A DNA stretch of 22,814 nucleotides, from positions 1 to 22,814 of the forward strand of contig JAAPAO010000571.1 in NCBI GenBank assembly GCA_013115145.1, read 5' to 3'. Every line of letters starts with the position of its first letter. Position 1 is the stretch's first letter. Source of the DNA: Perkinsus chesapeaki (lineage: Eukaryota; Perkinsozoa; Perkinsida; Perkinsidae). The notes under the pieces are model-generated. The model saw nothing but the letters and a program-made list of their open reading frames with translations. It was not told where the DNA came from and searched no databases. Positions 20,001 through 22,814 of this stretch are shown here, piece after piece. The translations under genes and the position numbers were made by a program.

Positions 20001-21681
20001 CCGGAGATAATTTATTCGGTGGGTTCCGAGATCATAACAAAGGTTCAACCGCAGCATCTATCAGTCTCTGACTCTCTCCAAACATGCAACATTCCCCGAA
20101 TCTAGCACGCATCGACCTAAGATGCTTACCTGCGGCATGCTATTCATGATATACTGCACGATAGTATCAACATTAATGCCAAAATTAATCACATGTCCAC
20201 CACGGTTGACAAATCGGACACCTCCAGTCTCTAAAGATGCATTAATTTCAAGCGGAGCAAAGCACGAAGATCCACCTACCATCACTGTAAGTAGCAATAA
20301 AGATACTCTCCTGAGAGACCTTATTTCTGAACAGCAACGCTCCGCTGCCAATATCAAAAACAAACGCGTAGCCGCCTTTGGTGAGAGCGTAAACCATACC
20401 GTGCCTGCAGCAAGAATCCAATAATGAAGCCCCTCGACAGAGGAGCCTTACTTAGGACTGATATGCAAGGATACAGCAAAGTCGCTGGGGTTCTCCGCCG
20501 GCATGGGGACATCAACGCCAACCTTGTAGTGAGTAGTACGAGCCAAGTCCATAATGTGCAACTTTGTCGCATTCGAGCCTAGAACGAGCATCAAAAGCGC
20601 CTGGAAGAAGCAAGAACCGTGCCTGCTTTTCTCTCCATAAAACTGAACAGACCGATGGACTTTCCCGAGTCGTCCACTGGGGCGTCCGCGAAGTTGGCAG
20701 CATGGCCCTCCAACAACTGTTGTTGCTTCCTGAGCAACAAGTTCATTCGGTCGTCCGAGAGGGTCGGTCACCTCTCCACAGAAAAAAGCTGCAATGATCC
20801 CTCGATTGTTCGGCCTCCATCGGGAGTCGAGATTCCAGAGAGCACACACCATGTTTGGGAGCTATTGGTGGCATAGGCTATAATCTGATAACGGCGCTTC
20901 AACCTGAGATACTTCCTTTCATGTCTACTTGTGTAGTGTGCTCAGCAAGCTTGCCGGCACGATCAAAAACTTTCACGGGGACCGGATTGGCGCCTTCAAA
21001 TGTCCAATGATAAACCGACCTGGAGATACAAATGAGCTCAGCTCGCGCTCCTCCCTGGCTCACCTGTCACCAACCAATGCTAAACACCTCGGAGCGATCC
21101 AATGCCAGAACACAATATGCTCGTTGGGGAACTGATAAGATCCGAGCTTCTCCTTCGTACCCAAGTTAAAAACTTGCAAGAAGTGTCCTGTATTTCCCTC
21201 AACTCGACCTGACACGGCCGGACATACTTTATGCTTTCACGTGCTTTCCCACCCTTAAGAGCAATGATATTATCAACTGGGTTCATCACAACTGCTTCAG
21301 CTTTCATTGGCCTCCTGGTTACCTGGCGAAGCTTATCGGCCTTCACTGTGATACTTTTTCTTACCTTATTATTATCATGCATATCGACAGTGATGACCTG
21401 TACTGAGCCATCAGGCGCCTGGTCTCTTACTGCTACGTATCTGGAGATATCTCTTATGTTACTAGCATTAATTCCCACTAGCAGTAGTATTAATTCTCAC
21501 TATTACTAGACTACTACACAAAATTCACCGAAGATAGCGAATCAATTATCTGTCCGTTGTCAACCTACTTGTCAGATTCCATCGTAAGAACACCAAAACG
21601 GAAGTCCTTCGAGTTGATCCCCAGATCAGTGAGGTTAACAACACCTGTAATATTCACTGGAGGACTGGATGACGATTGCAT
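11004..21681 (-). CDS. CHC (CLTC): Clathrin heavy chain, complete, about 40 exons
   Basis: Clathrin heavy chain forms the triskelion coat of endocytic and Golgi vesicles. Roughly 5.1 kb of coding sequence is spread over 10.7 kb. First exons: 21681-21569, 21440-21365, 21322-21253, 21208-21064, 21019-20929, 20896 onward. The N-terminal seven-blade propeller is seen from [20 protein letters not shown] through [45 protein letters not shown]. The alpha-solenoid repeats follow: [227 protein letters not shown]. The end ([15 protein letters not shown]...NFQPPTFR) is a Gly/Ser/Pro/Met-rich tail without the animal QLMLT Hsc70 motif. Most introns are 32-60 bp, several 360-609 bp. The join near 20640 is uncertain. 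Confidence 0.96.
14797..15187 (-). other. Clathrin intron, 391 bp, with tRNA T-arm-like motif
   Basis: The intron runs from GTAATAGG (after DPYNL) to TTGTTTAG (before YEEAFEIY). Near its 3' end, on the gene strand, lies GGTTCGAATCC (14879-14869), an exact match to the B-box consensus of tRNA genes. There is no A-box at the right distance and the T-stem is only partly paired. Nothing else recognisable is in the intron. Confidence 0.5.
17652..18260 (-). other. Clathrin intron, 609 bp, longest in the window, with repeats
   Basis: The intron joins QVAIK to [11 protein letters not shown]. Two copies of a dispersed repeat, 18229-18251 and 18172-18194, lie 57 bp apart at its 5' end; a third copy is upstream of RPF1 at 8738-8760. 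An open frame at 17862-17680 (-) is Leu-rich but matches no family I know. Confidence 0.7.
18172..18251 (+). repeat. Dispersed 23-bp repeat, copies 2 and 3
   Basis: ATGCTACTCGTCCACTATCA (18172) and ATGCTACTCGCACACTATCA (18229) each end in ACC and are direct repeats with start-to-start distance 57. The second copy is one mismatch from 8738-8760. On the gene strand the second copy starts 9 bases after the 5' splice site. Confidence 0.75.
19377..19425 (+). repeat. tRNA T-arm-like sequence forming a clathrin intron in antisense
   Basis: The minus-strand intron is 49 bp (19425-19377, GTAATAGA to CTTGTCAG), joining LLESGHK to [10 protein letters not shown]; it contains stop codons and must be removed. 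On the + strand it holds GGTTCGATCCC (19394-19404), an intact B-box, with a T-stem pairing at four of five positions (GCAGG / CCGGC). No A-box is present at tRNA spacing. It resembles the RPF1 and LETM1 antisense introns around the B-box but is shorter. Confidence 0.55.
19732..20129 (-). other. Clathrin intron, 398 bp
   Basis: It joins NSMPQ to [14 protein letters not shown] in phase 0. Near the 3' end is CCTGGAAATT repeated twice in tandem (19824-19833, 19834-19843), the second forming the perfect 16-bp palindrome CCTGGAAATTTCCAGG at 19834-19849. No exon or RNA gene is seen. Confidence 0.7.
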
Positions 21682-22157
21682 TGCTGTGTCCAGAGAAAGA
21701 AACAAGTAAAGCTTGTCATAAAAACCCATCATTCCCAAATATTCCTGTACGGTTCGCAATTTCTTTAAAAATCATTTAAAAACAAGGAGCAGATTCCACT
21801 TGGAACTGCAGCGAATTTAGAACGCTACAAGTACCTAATTCGATACTGGCATCGTTGTCGCTATCACAGTAAGAGGATTGCGGGGATAGTAGCACAATTG
21901 ACCTAACTGCAGGAAATGCGTGACAAACCCAAAATGGGAGCTCCAGGGTGTTGCATTAGAAGGCAGTTGGATATAGATTGGAAGTAGATTGAAGAGTCCA
22001 GTCGACTCTAGAGGTTACCAGGAAGACGGGTACTGAGGGGCATGCTGGAAGTGTGTACTATTCTCCACATAGTCGAACATTTTTGTGACTCAACGCGTCA
22101 GTAGCCTATTGGTAATATCTCTCATTAACTGGTAAATTACCGGTGGTAATCACTGAA

Positions 22158-22284
22158 GGCGTTCAATAGACCTCTCCCGAAAATTGAAGAGCGCTCATGG
22201 GATTGGATTTAACATGTAAGTCTTACATTTTAAGAGTCGCTCTCGGGAACGCTTTTGAAAGTCGGAGGAGGTCTATTGAACACC
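22158..22284. repeat. 127-bp fold-back (MITE-like) element
   Basis: Outer arms 22158-22180 and 22262-22284 are inverted copies matching at 20 of 23 bases (core GTTCAATAGACCTC). Inner arms 22208-22220 and 22222-22234 match at 11 of 13, with a perfect ATGTAAG / CTTACAT stem. Both pairs share one centre, base 22221, so this is a single long palindrome with a diverged middle. No target-site duplication is visible and it has no coding capacity. Confidence 0.75.
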
Positions 22285-22309
22285 CCACCTGGCTACTCAC
22301 TAAATACTC

Positions 22310-22341
22310 ACATCACTCGGTAATGAGCTATTGAGTGATGT
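22310..22341. repeat. 9-bp-stem hairpin
   Basis: ACATCACTC (22310-22318) and GAGTGATGT (22333-22341) are perfect inverted repeats with a 14-base loop. AAATAC / ATTT on the flanks extends the pairing with a gap. It lies just beyond the fold-back element. Confidence 0.7.
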
Positions 22342-22723
22342 ATTTGGATAAGCCTGCATGATTCGCATCATTTCCCGAACAAAAAAATGATCGTTGGATG
22401 CATTATCAAACTTTGATTGCTAAGAATACGCTGCCCAGATTTTGCACGATTTTTCAGGTCCTCAGTACTGACAAAGGGTTTGGATCTGAAACTATGAGGA
22501 TATGCTTATCGTATATAGAAGTGTATATGAAGGATACTCATTGATTAAGCCGTTCTAATCGCGCCTGAATCCTCAAAAATCACGAGTTGTTGAGAATAAG
22601 TTGCACAGTGTAAAATTCATCATGGTCGCAATCTATACCTTTTCAACGCCTATTTCGAGGACAAAAATTACTTCGATTCCGACGGCTAAGGGGGATTCAA
22701 CTTAAGATTCCTGGTTTAGTAAT

Positions 22724-22814
22724 TTCAATATACCCTGGGAGGTGGTAGTGGTTTAGTATCGGCCACTTCAATATACCCTGGGAGGTGGTAGTGGTTTAGT
22801 ATCGGCCACTTCAA
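22724..22814. repeat. 43-bp tandem repeat at window end
   Basis: A unit starting TTCAATATACCCTGGGAGGT recurs exactly every 43 bases at 22724 and 22767, and a third copy starts at 22810 where the window ends. The two full copies are identical, so the array may continue outside the window. Confidence 0.95.

Larger units (their letters stand above)
21682..22814. other. Upstream region of clathrin, non-coding right end
   Basis: No open frame above 60 codons with family similarity lies here on either strand. It should contain the clathrin promoter. Structures seen are a fold-back element, a hairpin and a tandem repeat, each listed below. Confidence 0.65.

Noticed and set aside
1-22814. CRISPR array, prophage, bacterial operon or transposase
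   Set aside because: No spaced direct repeats of CRISPR type, no phage or transposase motifs, and the genes are spliced eukaryotic ones.

Overview
This is eukaryotic nuclear DNA from an intron-rich protist. It carries parts or all of five conserved housekeeping genes and one tRNA gene. The EF-1alpha fragment (ending in a VGKETGGKKMEDPH-type C-terminal region) and the many very short introns make me guess an alveolate of the dinoflagellate lineage, but the phylum is inferred, not shown. No prophage, transposase, CRISPR array, toxin or viral gene was seen.

Layout: the 3' part of EF-1alpha (+, 1-839); a convergent 3' spacer with a perfect 67-bp tandem duplication; LETM1, the inner mitochondrial membrane cation/proton exchanger family (-, 5164-1400, 20 exons rebuilt to a 710-aa frame); RPF1, a Brix-domain ribosome assembly factor (-, 8699-5596, 10 exons rebuilt to a 365-aa frame); ribosomal protein uL23/L23a (+, 9424-9963, 3 exons, 145 aa), divergent from RPF1; tRNA-Glu(UUC) (+, 10622-10694); the complete clathrin heavy chain (-, 21681-11004, about 40 exons); and a non-coding right end with a 127-bp fold-back element, a 9-bp-stem hairpin and a 43-bp tandem repeat. 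The genes are ordinary in function (translation, ribosome assembly, mitochondrial ion balance, vesicle coats) and form no operon or pathway.

The unusual part is the introns. Intron borders were fixed by reading frame and by recall of the protein families. Several introns in three unrelated genes carry tRNA-like sequence, mostly antisense: LETM1 intron 2 (4150-4090) and RPF1 intron 4 (7719-7665) share a block with 21 of 25 identical bases around a tRNA B-box, with an A-box-like sequence 43-44 bases upstream. A clathrin intron (19425-19377) has the same antisense B-box. LETM1 intron 6 (3599-3514) has both A- and B-box matches in the sense direction. A separate 12-mer, GCGGAGCGAAGC, occurs with at most one mismatch in five introns. 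Together these suggest families of mobile introns (introners), one of them derived from tRNA genes or a tRNA-derived SINE.
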